NCBI RefSeq assembly: GCF_947499945.1
Contig: NZ_CANMQD010000002.1
Span: 620,001 to 684,000, forward strand
DNA: 64,000 nt
Direction of reading: 5' to 3'
From: an uncultured Sulfitobacter sp.
GTDB taxonomy: Bacteria > Pseudomonadota > Alphaproteobacteria > Rhodobacterales > Rhodobacteraceae
Part shown: piece by piece, positions 16,107 to 25,561 of the stretch
Layout: each line of letters opens with the position of its first letter
Numbering within the stretch: the first letter of the stretch is position 1
Notes under the pieces: generated by a model
Seen by the model: the letters and a program-made list of their open reading frames with translations, nothing else
The model's database searches: none
Told to the model about the DNA's origin: nothing
Program-made: the position numbers and the translations under genes

Positions 16107-17375
16107 TCAGTTGAATCGCCTGCCTGCGGCGATGATCGGCGGTCTTGCATTCGTTTCCTCAATGCCGAAACCTGCTATCCGCTTATAGGTTGCTGCGTGT
16201 TCGGCCATCTCTGCATGTGGGATCACATCTTCTATTCTGTCGAACTGTCCGCCACAGCGTTGCTCTACCAGATCGAGGATTTTGTCGGGGCCGGCAGAGC
16301 GGTTCATCAGGATGATTTTTGATGTGATAGGCAACATTTCAGCCTCATAGGCGAGCAGTGCCCCGGATGTAAGACCGTGCGTGAGGAAGCCCGCGACCAA
16401 TTTGCGCGCATCAGTGATCCCTGCGCCTGCACCGTTGGAACCGACAGGATAGGCCGCATGTGCTGCATCCCCCATCAGCGTGGTGCGACCGACAGTCCAG
16501 CTCTCTAATGGGTCGCGGTCGACCATCGGATATTCAAATACTTCATTTGCACCGCGAATGAGCGCAGGGGCATCGAGCCAGTCGAAGCGAATTTGCTCAA
16601 ACGCTGGCAAAAAGTCATCTATATTTGCGGCGCGGCTATAGTCCTCTTTGCGAAAGCTCTCAGCAGGATCAAATTGCAAATTGCAAATCCAGTTGATGGT
16701 GGCGAGGCCTGTGTCAGGGTCGGGAGGGGAAATTGGATATGTGACAAAACGCAAGCCGTCATGCCCTATCAGCGCCATTGACGCACCAGACAGGAAGGGT
16801 TTTGCCTGCGTGATCCCGCGCCACAGCATGGCACCGCCCCATTGTGGTTCATCCTCAAGGGGCTGCATTTGGCGGCGGATCGCCGAGTGGATACCATCTG
16901 CACCGACAAGCACATCGCCTGTCACACTACGAGACTCGCCTGCGCGGTTTTCCAAATGAAGGGTCGCAGCGCCTTTGGTATTGTCAAATCCTGTTGCGCG
17001 CCATCCTGTCTGCACCGCATCGGGCCCCGCACGCTGGATTACCTCTTCGTAAAGCAGCATATGCAAACGGCCACGATGGACCGAATAGGCAGGCCAGTCA
17101 TAGCCCGCGTCAAGGCCGCGGGGCTCTGTCCAGACGTGCAAGCCCCGCTTGGTATATAGGCCGTAGTCCTTGAGTGGGATGCCAACTTCGTCGAAGCGGT
17201 CCTTAAGGCCGAGGTCGAACAACTCGCGCACAGCAGAGGGTTGTAAGTTGATTCCGACACCTAACGGGCGCATCTGGCTGGCCGCTTCATAAACCTGAAA
17301 CGGGATGCCGACCTGATGACAGCTGAGCGCAAGCGCTAACCCCGAAATACCGCCGCCTGCAATCAATACCGTCAT
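16107..17375 (-). CDS. FAD-dependent monooxygenase (aromatic hydroxylase type)
   Basis: 422 residues. It shows the three usual flavoprotein hydroxylase signatures: the dinucleotide-binding GGGISGLALA at 7-16, the GADGIHSAIR (DG) motif near 155, and the LMGDAAHAAYP (GD) motif near 300. It belongs to the UbiH/salicylate-hydroxylase-like class (group A flavin monooxygenases), which use NAD(P)H and oxygen to hydroxylate aromatic or related substrates. No catabolic partner genes are adjacent, so substrate is open. It ends near a palindrome-rich gap before the nitroreductase operon and appears to be transcribed alone. Confidence 0.88.
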   Translation of the reverse strand: MTVLIAGGGISGLALALSCHQVGIPFQVYEAASQMRPLGVGINLQPSAVRELFDLGLKDRFDEVGIPLKDYGLYTKRGLHVWTEPRGLDAGYDWPAYSVHRGRLHMLLYEEVIQRAGPDAVQTGWRATGFDNTKGAATLHLENRAGESRSVTGDVLVGADGIHSAIRRQMQPLEDEPQWGGAMLWRGITQAKPFLSGASMALIGHDGLRFVTYPISPPDPDTGLATINWICNLQFDPAESFRKEDYSRAANIDDFLPAFEQIRFDWLDAPALIRGANEVFEYPMVDRDPLESWTVGRTTLMGDAAHAAYPVGSNGAGAGITDARKLVAGFLTHGLTSGALLAYEAEMLPITSKIILMNRSAGPDKILDLVEQRCGGQFDRIEDVIPHAEMAEHAATYKRIAGFGIEETNARPPIIAAGRRFN

Positions 17376-17709
17376 ATGCGTGCCCCCGCGCAGTTATAGT
17401 TTTGTGTCACTGTTTGTGTTTACCCTGTCGACGGGTCGGGTCAATGACAGCTTCTATAGACGCGCCAGCCTTATATTGTAGCAATCTGGAAAATCGGTGT
17501 GGAAACGCACTAAGTGATTCAGAGGCCGCCATCCCTTTCAACCGTCCAGTCCTGCATGATCATTAAGTTGTGTGCGATGCGGAAGCCGTTTGCACGTAGG
17601 GGGTAAAAGCGGTTAAGCTAAAAGAAAAGCGCGTGTGTGAAAGCTGTTCTTTCAAGAGTACGGAACAAATCCGACCTTAGAGCAGTTTGTTATCTTTGAG
17701 GGTCCGAGT
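17376..17709. other. divergent intergenic region ahead of tamA
   Basis: No gene is visible in these 334 bases. The stretch separates the minus-strand monooxygenase from plus-strand tamA and should hold both promoters. I see no strong palindrome. GAGGGT just before 17710 is the probable tamA ribosome binding site. Confidence 0.4.
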
Positions 17710-19518
17710 GTGAAATCAATTGCTCTGATGAGAGTGCGGCGTGCTGCCGTGACTGCAGCTGTCCTTTGTTTGTCAACTTTTGCGGCGAATGCGGCTGAGG
17801 TCGACCTGAGGGGTGTCACAAATGATGATTTGCGTGATGCCTTGCGCGGCGGATCGCTGCTGGTTGAACAGACCCTTCTGGACGAAAACCAACCGTCCAC
17901 TGCCGAAATTCTTGGTGCTGCACAGGCAGATTACAAACGTCTGCTGGCGATTTTGTATGACAATGGCCACTTCGGAGGCGTTATTCGGATTTCTGTGGAC
18001 GGACGTGAGGCTGCGTCAATCCCGCAAGTAGATCCGCCCAGCAGTATTTCCCGCGTGCAGATTGATGTAGAGGCAGGACCAAAGTTCGCCTTTGGCAGAA
18101 CGCGCATCGCTCCAATCGCACAAGGAACCACGCTGCCCGAAGGTTTTGCAGAAGGTCAAACGGCGAGCCTGAGTGTATTGAAAAATACAGTATCTGCCGG
18201 AATTTCCGGGTGGCGCGAGCAGGGGCATGCCAAGGCCGCTCTTACGCGTCAGGAGCTTTTGGCCGACCACCCCTCGCGCCGCATCCGTGCAGATCTAACG
18301 CTTGAGCCTGGACCGCGCCTGCGGTTTGGGCCGCTCGTGGTGGTGAACGAGAGCGATGTACGCCGCCAGCGTATTCTCGACATTGCAGGTCTGCCCGAGG
18401 GAGAAGTATTCTCACCAGAGGAAATCCGCCTCGCGACCGAACGTCTACGGCGCACCGGTGCGTTCAGCGCGGTGGCCCTCTCTGAGGCCGAAGAGATCGG
18501 ACCCGGTGACACCCTTGCCATCAACGCACAAACCACCGATGCCGCAAAGCGTCGGCTGGGTTTTGGTGCGGAAATCTCTACGCTTGAGGGTTTGACTGTG
18601 AGTGCGTTCTGGTTGCACCGTAATCTGCTCGGCGGGGCGGAGCGTCTGCGTCTGGACGCCGAAGTGAGCGGTATTGGCGGCAGTTCCGGCGGCACCGATT
18701 ATACGTTGGGTGCGCGGTTCGAGCGGCCGGCAACGTTCAACGAGGACACTGACTTTTATGCTTTGGCGCTGCTAGAACAACTTGACGAAGTGTCATATTT
18801 CTCACGCCAATTCGATCTGGAGGCGGGGATTGAGCGGATCGCATCGCTCGAGCGTACATACACCCTTGGTCTTGGTCTGCGCACGGCAAAGACGCGAGAT
18901 GCCTTTGGTGAGAACAGCTATACCTTGCTGACACTGCCGCTCAGCGCAAAGTTTGATTATCGTGATGATCGCCTTGATGCCAAAAATGGGTATTATATCA
19001 AAGCGGATGTGACTCCTTTCGTGGCGATCTCGGGAGCGGATAATGGCGTACGCAGCTTTGTCGACGCGCGCGGGTACAAAACTTTTGGCGCGGCGCGACC
19101 TGTAACACTTGCACTTCGGGGTCAGTTTGGCTCGGTCTACGGACCAGACCTGTCCACAGCCCCTGCCGACTACCTCTTTTATTCAGGCGGCGGAGGCACC
19201 GTGCGCGGGCAGGAATATCAATCCCTTGGTGTACCTGTCGGGTCAGACCAGACAGGGGGGCGCAGTTTTGTAGGCCTCTCCGCCGAAGTGCGCGTGGGCA
19301 TCACCGACAGCCTTGGCCTCGTAGGCTTTGCCGATGCGGGCTACGTTGGTGAGGAGGAGTTTTATGACGGCTCAGGCACATGGCACTCAGGCGCAGGTTT
19401 GGGGCTGCGGTATAAGACTGCAATTGGCCCTATCCGCTTTGACGTAGCGGTGCCCACATCGGGGCCCGAAACGGACGAGAATTTCCAAGTGTACATCGGT
19501 ATAGGGCAGTCATTCTAA
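17710..19518 (+). CDS. tamA: outer membrane assembly protein TamA
   Basis: 602 residues, GTG start with GAGGGT about nine bases upstream, then a signal peptide ending ANAAEVDL. Residues about 30-265 form POTRA-like repeats (for example RIRADLTLEPGPRLRFG), and about 290-602 is a 16-strand Omp85 barrel ending in an aromatic residue (GIGQSF). The L6-type motif reads GGGGTVRGQEYQSLG, equivalent to the VRG[FY] of BamA/TamA. With TamB, the next gene, it forms the translocation and assembly module for outer membrane proteins and lipid transport. The stop overlaps the tamB start by one base. Confidence 0.93.
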   Translation: MKSIALMRVRRAAVTAAVLCLSTFAANAAEVDLRGVTNDDLRDALRGGSLLVEQTLLDENQPSTAEILGAAQADYKRLLAILYDNGHFGGVIRISVDGREAASIPQVDPPSSISRVQIDVEAGPKFAFGRTRIAPIAQGTTLPEGFAEGQTASLSVLKNTVSAGISGWREQGHAKAALTRQELLADHPSRRIRADLTLEPGPRLRFGPLVVVNESDVRRQRILDIAGLPEGEVFSPEEIRLATERLRRTGAFSAVALSEAEEIGPGDTLAINAQTTDAAKRRLGFGAEISTLEGLTVSAFWLHRNLLGGAERLRLDAEVSGIGGSSGGTDYTLGARFERPATFNEDTDFYALALLEQLDEVSYFSRQFDLEAGIERIASLERTYTLGLGLRTAKTRDAFGENSYTLLTLPLSAKFDYRDDRLDAKNGYYIKADVTPFVAISGADNGVRSFVDARGYKTFGAARPVTLALRGQFGSVYGPDLSTAPADYLFYSGGGGTVRGQEYQSLGVPVGSDQTGGRSFVGLSAEVRVGITDSLGLVGFADAGYVGEEEFYDGSGTWHSGAGLGLRYKTAIGPIRFDVAVPTSGPETDENFQVYIGIGQSF

Positions 19519-22500
19519 TGCGCATGATCCGTTTTGCATTGCTGGCGTTTTCTATTCTTTTCTCTGTTCCTGCCGCCGCGCAGGAGGAAGAGGATAAGGG
19601 GTTTCTGACCACCAAAATTCAAGAGCTGCTAAGCGGTGCAGGGCGCGATGTGAATATCGTAGGCTTTGCGGGTGCACTGAGCTCATCTGCGTCGTTCGAG
19701 CGTATGACGATCGCCGACGACGACGGCATCTGGCTCACCATGGAGGATGTTGTTCTTGACTGGAACCGCTCTGCGCTGTTGCGGGGGCGACTGGAGGTGC
19801 AAGAACTCAGTGCGCAGCGCATTGACGTTGCACGTCTTCCTGCAGGAGAAGAAGACAAGCTGCCTGACGCAGAGGCGAAACCTTTCACGTTCCCCAAATT
19901 GCCCGATCTGCCTGTTTCAATCGATATCAATACTCTCAATGTCGCACAACTGACGCTCGGCGAGACGCTCGTCGGTCAAACGGTTGCCTTGCAGATGACG
20001 GCAAGTGCCCGACTGAATGATGAAGGGCTCGACGTGGCGTTCGAGGCGAACCGGACAGACGGAAAACGGGGCGTTTTTGATCTCAAAACAACCCTGTCGC
20101 GTGAGCAGGACATGCTCAGCACTTTGCTCACTCTGAGTGAGGAGGAGGGTGGCATTGTTTCTGCATTACTCAACATTCCCGACAATCCGTCCGTTGACAT
20201 GACCGTAAGAACGAGCGGCCAACTGAGCGATTTGCTGACTGAACTCAAGCTCGATACCAATGGTGAAGAGCGTCTTGCGGGTGAGGTACAGCTCATCACG
20301 CAAGGGCGGACCTCGGATCCAGATCGCCGCGTTCTTGCGACCATAGGCGGCGATATCACCGCTGTCATTCTGCCTGAATACCAAGATTTTTTCGGCCCCA
20401 AAGTCAGCCTTCAGGCCGATGCCCTGATCGAAGCAAGCGGTGCGATTGCCGTGGATACTTTTGATTTGAAAGCGGCGTCTGTGGACCTCACGGGGCAAGT
20501 ACGCCTCTCCAATGAGAAGTGGCCCGAGTTCATCGACATTGAAGGCACTGTTGCACGTGCGGATGGAGAAGCGGTTTTGGTTCCAGGAGGGGGCGGTAGC
20601 ACCACAGTGGAGCGCATTGCGCTGAACGTGGATTACAACCTGCAAGACGGTGACGCCTATGAGGCTGTGTTCGATATAACGGGATTAAAGACCGATGCAG
20701 CCTCGGTGGCACAGACAACATTACGCTCAACAGGGACCATCACAGGTGCGGAAGGGAACATAGGGCAACTGCGCGGCACAGTCCAATTTGCAGCGGATGG
20801 ACTAGCGCTGTTGGATGCAGCATTGGCAGAAGCTGTGGGTCAAGAGATAAGAGGCACGACCGAGATCAACTTTATCGAGGGGCAGCCCTTCCGCATCAGC
20901 AATCTCGATCTAAACGGGAGCGACTATAGCTTGAAAGGCAACGTCGCATTTGACGGCGTAGGTGAAGGTCTTGAGACAGCTCTGGATGCCACCCTTGCAG
21001 CGACAGATATTAGTCGCTTTTCTGCCCTTGCAGGGCGTGAACTTGACGGCGCAACCGCCCTGACGCTGAGCGGTACAGTGACACCCCTTAGTGGCGCGTT
21101 TAATTTGAAAGCGTCGGGTACGGCGGATGACATCAAGACAGGCATCACCCAAGCCGACGCTCTTCTGTCAGGGCGGACCGACCTTCAGATGACCGCAATC
21201 CGCAACGAAAACGGTACCTTTCTGCGTGGTCTTGAGCTGAACAATGCTGCGATGCTGTTTACAGGCTCGGCTGAACTGGCCTCGTCCTCCAGCCGCGTCG
21301 ATGCGGACATCGTATTGCGTGATATCGCGACTGTTCTGCCGCAGTACGAAGGGCGCGTGACGCTCAAGGGAACTGCGATCCAAAACGCTGCCGGCTGGCG
21401 TGTGGATGTAGATGGCGATGGTCCTTACGACGTCGCTTTGCGCGTTGACGGTTTGGCCACTGGACCAGATGCAGAGCTGGCGTTTACTGCTTCTGTGCCT
21501 GAGCTCTCGAACTTTGCAGAGGGTGTCCAAGGGCCGCTGGATGCGGAAGGCACGCTGCGGCAAACGCTTCAGGGCTGGCTTCTGCAGACTGATGCCTCCG
21601 GTCCTTATGACGCTTCTGCGCGGCTAAACGGACTTGTTACTCCCACGCTCGACCTTGGCTTTGATGTGTCGATGCCCGAAATTTCTGTGATTGCTCCGCA
21701 AGTAAATGGACCTGTTAGCGCTACGGGCCGCTTGCGCCAGACAGAAACGGGTTTCGAGATTTTGACGGATGCCTCTGGCCCTTATGATGCTGATGTGTCG
21801 GTTAAAGGTGCGCTGACTCCCGCGATTGACGTGATGTTTGATTTGTCGCTTCCCAACGTGCGGCCTTTGGCGCCCCAAGTGAACGGCCCTCTGAGGGCAA
21901 CGGGGCAGTTGCGCCAGACCGACCGTGGCTTTGTCATAAACACAACAGCGAATGGCCCCTACGGTGCACGTGCCGTTGTCGAAGGACTGGCCACTGGTCC
22001 TGATATGGCCCTCGATTTCAATGTGTCAGTTCCCAATGTGGCGCCACTCGCCCCCGGTGTGAACGGGCCCTTTTCGGCCACAGGTAACCTGCGCCAGACC
22101 CTCAATGGATTAGCGGTCGATACGAATGCGAGTGGTCCCTACAGCAGCCGTGCGACGCTGAGCGGTGTTGTGTCAGGACCGGATGCGGCCGTGGATTTTA
22201 ATGTTTCCTTGCCGAATATGGCTGCCATTGTTCCAAAATTGAACGGCCCCTTGAATGTGAACGGAAATGCCGCGATGACCCCATCGGGATGGCAGATTGA
22301 GACGTCGGCCCAAGGGCCAGCGGGGACGCAGGCGCAGGTTGCAGGGTTGGTCGGGAATGATGGACAACTCAACCTTGATATTAACGGGAATGTACCGCTT
22401 GGTCTGTCTGGACCATTCATTGCCCCGCGGAGTTTGCAAGGTCAGGCGCGGTTCGATCTGGCGCTGAATGGTCCGGCGGAGCTTGGCTCACTTAGCGGTA

Positions 22501-23672
22501 CAATACAGACCTCAGATGCGACGCTCACCGCGCCGAATTTGCGCGTGGCGCTTGAGGGAATCAACGCTGACATCGCACTTGCCAACAGCCGTGCCGCGAT
22601 TGACGTCACTGCCAGTGCGAGTGGCGGCGGCACACTGGCAGTGAACGGTGATGTCAGCCTTATTGGTGATCTGCCTGCTGATTTGGCCATAACCCTTAAC
22701 GAAGTGGTTTTGATCGATCCGCGCCTCTACCGCACCTCGCTTTCGGGGGCGCTGCGTGTGGCTGGCCCCCTGTCAGGCGGCGCGAGGATTGCGGGAAACG
22801 TGACCATTGGTGAGACATTTGTTACCGTCCCGTCCACTGGACTGACGAGCATCGGGGATATCCCGCCAATCACCCATGTGGGTGCCAGTGCTGCCAATCT
22901 GGAAACCCGTCGCCGTGCGGGTCTATTGGAGGAGGGCGCAGCTACCGACCCTGCACAAAGCGGCAGCAGCGGTCCGGGTTTTGGCCTTAACGTGACGCTC
23001 GATGCGCCGGGTCGCATCTTTGTGCGCGGTCGTGGTTTGGATGCAGAGCTAGGTGGGCGGCTGCAAATCACCGGAACGACCAATAACATCATCTCCGCAG
23101 GCCGGTTTGATCTTGCGCGGGGCCGTTTGGATATCTTGGGGAAACGCTTTGATCTCTCCGAAGGCTCGGCGCGGTTTCAGGGTAGCCTGATCCCCTTCAT
23201 CCGCTTCGTCACAACGACCTCGACACCAACAGGCACCGCCAGCATAATCGTCGAAGGACCCGCTGATGCGCCCGAAGTCTCGTTCGAGAGTTCTCCTGCA
23301 GGACCCCAAGACGAAGTATTGGCCCAACTCCTGTTTGGCCGTAACCTGTCCGAGATATCAGCCTTTCAGGCGTTGCAATTGGCCAATGCAGTGGCAACTC
23401 TCGCAGGGCGAGGAGGTAACGGTGTGGTGGGCAACCTGCGCGACCGCTTTGGCCTTGATGATTTGGATGTGACTACAACAGACAGCGGTGAAACGGCTCT
23501 ACGGGTAGGCAAGTATCTAACTGATAACGTCTATACAGACGTGACAGCAGCATCCGACGGCACGGGTGAAGTGTCGCTAAACATCGACATCACACCAAAT
23601 CTCAAAGGCAAGGCTACGCTCGGATCTGACGGAAATTCATCGCTCGGGTTATTCTTTGAGAAGGATTACTGA
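19518..23672 (+). CDS. tamB: translocation and assembly module protein TamB
   Basis: 1384 residues; signal/anchor at 1-20 (MRMIRFALLAFSILF) then a long beta-rich AsmA/TamB region. The C-terminal TamB domain (about 1100-1384) is well kept, with GRFDLARGRLDILGKRFDLSEG, then EVLAQLLFGR, ending in FEKDY. This inner membrane anchored protein spans the periplasm to TamA and is a bridge-like lipid conduit. Residues about 634-935 contain five repeats of about 59-60 residues, each starting GPYD or GPYG and including VNGP and LRQT, which lengthen the beta-taco. Slightly larger than the E. coli protein (1259). Confidence 0.93.
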   Translation: MRMIRFALLAFSILFSVPAAAQEEEDKGFLTTKIQELLSGAGRDVNIVGFAGALSSSASFERMTIADDDGIWLTMEDVVLDWNRSALLRGRLEVQELSAQRIDVARLPAGEEDKLPDAEAKPFTFPKLPDLPVSIDINTLNVAQLTLGETLVGQTVALQMTASARLNDEGLDVAFEANRTDGKRGVFDLKTTLSREQDMLSTLLTLSEEEGGIVSALLNIPDNPSVDMTVRTSGQLSDLLTELKLDTNGEERLAGEVQLITQGRTSDPDRRVLATIGGDITAVILPEYQDFFGPKVSLQADALIEASGAIAVDTFDLKAASVDLTGQVRLSNEKWPEFIDIEGTVARADGEAVLVPGGGGSTTVERIALNVDYNLQDGDAYEAVFDITGLKTDAASVAQTTLRSTGTITGAEGNIGQLRGTVQFAADGLALLDAALAEAVGQEIRGTTEINFIEGQPFRISNLDLNGSDYSLKGNVAFDGVGEGLETALDATLAATDISRFSALAGRELDGATALTLSGTVTPLSGAFNLKASGTADDIKTGITQADALLSGRTDLQMTAIRNENGTFLRGLELNNAAMLFTGSAELASSSSRVDADIVLRDIATVLPQYEGRVTLKGTAIQNAAGWRVDVDGDGPYDVALRVDGLATGPDAELAFTASVPELSNFAEGVQGPLDAEGTLRQTLQGWLLQTDASGPYDASARLNGLVTPTLDLGFDVSMPEISVIAPQVNGPVSATGRLRQTETGFEILTDASGPYDADVSVKGALTPAIDVMFDLSLPNVRPLAPQVNGPLRATGQLRQTDRGFVINTTANGPYGARAVVEGLATGPDMALDFNVSVPNVAPLAPGVNGPFSATGNLRQTLNGLAVDTNASGPYSSRATLSGVVSGPDAAVDFNVSLPNMAAIVPKLNGPLNVNGNAAMTPSGWQIETSAQGPAGTQAQVAGLVGNDGQLNLDINGNVPLGLSGPFIAPRSLQGQARFDLALNGPAELGSLSGTIQTSDATLTAPNLRVALEGINADIALANSRAAIDVTASASGGGTLAVNGDVSLIGDLPADLAITLNEVVLIDPRLYRTSLSGALRVAGPLSGGARIAGNVTIGETFVTVPSTGLTSIGDIPPITHVGASAANLETRRRAGLLEEGAATDPAQSGSSGPGFGLNVTLDAPGRIFVRGRGLDAELGGRLQITGTTNNIISAGRFDLARGRLDILGKRFDLSEGSARFQGSLIPFIRFVTTTSTPTGTASIIVEGPADAPEVSFESSPAGPQDEVLAQLLFGRNLSEISAFQALQLANAVATLAGRGGNGVVGNLRDRFGLDDLDVTTTDSGETALRVGKYLTDNVYTDVTAASDGTGEVSLNIDITPNLKGKATLGSDGNSSLGLFFEKDY

Positions 23673-23678
23673 GAACTA

Positions 23679-24179
23679 TTAAGGGGCTGGTTTAAACCTG
23701 CCAAAACCACCGCGTTTGAACAGCAGGCCGTCGCGTTCTTCGGGTTGGATTGCGGCGGTGGTGATCCGCCCCAGAATAATCGAGTGGTCTCCGGCAAGGT
23801 GCACCGCATAGGTGTCGCAATGAAACGTAGCGAGACAGCCGTGTAGCGTAGGCGCACCATTTGGCCCTACATCATAAGCATAAGGGCTGAAGTCATGTCC
23901 TTGTGCCGCGAAATGCATCGCCACATCTGTCTGCTCAGCACTCAGAACATGGATGCAGAAGGCAGCAGCATTGGCAAACGGATCATGCCGTTTCGAGCTG
24001 CGCGCGGCCGACCATAAAACCAGAGGTGGATCAAGGGAGACTGACGAAAAGGAGTTCGCCGTCATGCCCAATGGACCTGCATCGGTTTGGGCCGTGATCA
24101 AAGCTACACCTGTCCCGAACTGACCCAACGCGCGGCGCAGGTCGGTGGTGCGGGTCGGGTCTGGTACAAAGCGGTGCAT
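23679..24179 (-). CDS. flavin reductase family protein
   Basis: 166 residues from the ATG at 24179, chosen because GGAG lies six bases upstream. The sequence has the split-barrel flavin reductase pattern: RRALGQFGTGVALITA, then LGMTANSFSSVSLDPPLVLW, and a C-terminal HxI-x-L-G-R-I segment. Such proteins use NAD(P)H to supply reduced FMN/FAD to two-component monooxygenases or reduce flavins directly. It is convergent with tamB, six bases away, and has no adjacent oxygenase partner. The partner could be elsewhere in the genome. Confidence 0.88.
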   Translation of the reverse strand: MHRFVPDPTRTTDLRRALGQFGTGVALITAQTDAGPLGMTANSFSSVSLDPPLVLWSAARSSKRHDPFANAAAFCIHVLSAEQTDVAMHFAAQGHDFSPYAYDVGPNGAPTLHGCLATFHCDTYAVHLAGDHSIILGRITTAAIQPEERDGLLFKRGGFGRFKPAP

Positions 24180-24316
24180 GTTAGTCTCCATATGCGGCAG
24201 CGGTGTCACGCGGGCCAATGTTTGTCCAGTGCGCCGACAGCGCGGACGAACCTTTGTGTAATGCACGAGACTGCTCTGTCACAGTCAGATAGCGCCGCAT
24301 ATGGAAAGGAAAGGCG

Positions 24317-24826
24317 TCAGATGTTTCTATTGTGTGTCAGTGCAAATACACCGGAAAGGGCAAGCAGGAAAGCAGCTGCAGATGCAATGGTGCGAGTCTG
24401 GTTCCAGAACTGCCACGTGGGGGAATATGCGCTCCAAATCTCGCCCGCTTGTGCCATATCATCCGGTACATTCAGGGCACCTAATGCCTCATTCATTGGC
24501 ACGTTAATGAATACGGTGAGCAAAAGGCCGCCCCCGAAATAGGTAAGTGCACTGAACCCGAACAGGGAAGCACTTCTTCCAAAACCGCCATGCCACAAAG
24601 CCACAGCTGCGGCGGCCAGTAGAATAGGAGTGCCAAAGAATGCGGGCGCAAATACCGCGTTTCGAACAGAAGTGTTCATTGCCTGCATCGCTTCGATTGC
24701 GACGCGTGGATCGGTGGAGTCCAGCCCCCACATGGTTGAGCATGTCCAAGCATAGAAAAAGCCGAAGATTGCTGCGCTGGATAACATAGAGGTGAAAATA
24801 AGTAGACGGGTAAATTTATTTGGCAT
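24317..24826 (-). CDS. DUF1772 (anthrone oxygenase-like) membrane protein
   Basis: 169 residues from the ATG at 24826, preceded by GGGAGG. Four hydrophobic segments (about 8-28, 60-80, 88-110, 145-163). The features F-x-x-A-x-x-x-T-P-I, VFINVPMNEAL and W-x-x-W-N-x-x-R-T match DUF1772, a family related to anthrone oxygenases such as HypC. Bacterial members are mostly uncharacterised. It is divergent from a TetR gene with strong palindromes between them, so it is probably the regulated target of that TetR protein. Confidence 0.82.
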   Translation of the reverse strand: MPNKFTRLLIFTSMLSSAAIFGFFYAWTCSTMWGLDSTDPRVAIEAMQAMNTSVRNAVFAPAFFGTPILLAAAAVALWHGGFGRSASLFGFSALTYFGGGLLLTVFINVPMNEALGALNVPDDMAQAGEIWSAYSPTWQFWNQTRTIASAAAFLLALSGVFALTHNRNI

Positions 24827-24839
24827 CTTTGCCTCCCAT

Positions 24840-24890
24840 AACCGTACATTAGTGTACACATTGCAAGTATCTGTAACTATGTGTACGGTT
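24840..24890. promoter_or_regulatory. operator region between DUF1772 and tetR genes
   Basis: GTACATTAGTGTAC at 24844-24857 is a perfect inverted repeat (GTACA-TTAG-TGTAC). In addition AACCGTACA at 24840-24848 is mirrored by TGTGTACGGTT at 24880-24890. The sites lie in the 92-base gap between divergent starts, as expected for TetR operators that control both genes. Confidence 0.6.
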
Positions 24891-24918
24891 TTTATCAAGA
24901 TATATTTTGAGGAAAACC

Positions 24919-25503
24919 ATGCGGGAAGAAACCAGACAGCGCCGCCATACTGCGATCGCCGCAGCGGCATATGAACTTTTGGCGCAAAAGGGTTATGACG
25001 GCGCCTCAATGCTGAGCATTGCCAAAGCGGCCAAAGCTTCAAACGAGACGCTCTATAAATGGTACGGGGATAAACAGGGGCTATTTCAGGCATTGGTACG
25101 CGACAATGCAGCGCAAACAGAGCAGGTGTTGAAAGAAGCGATTGAGGGTGACACCGACCCGATGAAAAGCCTGCAAGAGATCGCACCGCTGTTCTTGGGC
25201 ATGTTACTGGGGGATCGCGCTGTGCTGCTTAACCGCGCTGCTGCGGCTGAGCCTTCGGGCGAATTGGGTTCTGCTTTGTCAGCAGGCGGTCGTGAAATCG
25301 TGCAACCTCTATTCGGCAATTTGATCGCACAGGCGACAGGAACTCAGGGCGCACAGGCTGCGCAGCTGACGGCGCATTTTCTGGGGCTACTGGTGGGCGA
25401 TTTACAGATCAAGAGGGTGATCGGAGTTCAGAATGCCCTGACCAAAAGCGAAATCGACACGCAGGCTAGTACTGCGCTGCTTGCCTTTGCCAAATTGGTC
25501 TAG
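24919..25503 (+). CDS. TetR/AcrR family transcriptional regulator
   Basis: 194 residues from the ATG at 24919, with GAGGA upstream; a TTG four codons earlier is less likely. Residues about 8-55 form the TetR DNA-binding domain (AAAYELLAQKGYDGASMLSIAKAAKASNETLYKWYGDKQGLF). The C-terminal ligand domain is of the TetR_C_7/AefR type. It is divergent from a DUF1772 membrane protein and probably represses both genes from the palindromes between them. Ligand unknown. Confidence 0.9.
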   Translation: MREETRQRRHTAIAAAAYELLAQKGYDGASMLSIAKAAKASNETLYKWYGDKQGLFQALVRDNAAQTEQVLKEAIEGDTDPMKSLQEIAPLFLGMLLGDRAVLLNRAAAAEPSGELGSALSAGGREIVQPLFGNLIAQATGTQGAQAAQLTAHFLGLLVGDLQIKRVIGVQNALTKSEIDTQASTALLAFAKLV

Positions 25504-25514
25504 ATCAAACAAGA

Positions 25515-25539
25515 GCGGGCGCCCCAAAGGGACGCCCGC
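25515..25539. terminator. hairpin between convergent tetR and acs
   Basis: GCGGGCG at 25515-25521 pairs with CGCCCGC at 25533-25539, and the inner CCC/GGG extends the stem across one mismatch. There is no long T run, so strength is uncertain, but its position between convergent stops fits a bidirectional terminator. Confidence 0.5.
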
Positions 25540-25561
25540 GCAGATCGTAACTTACAGTCAA

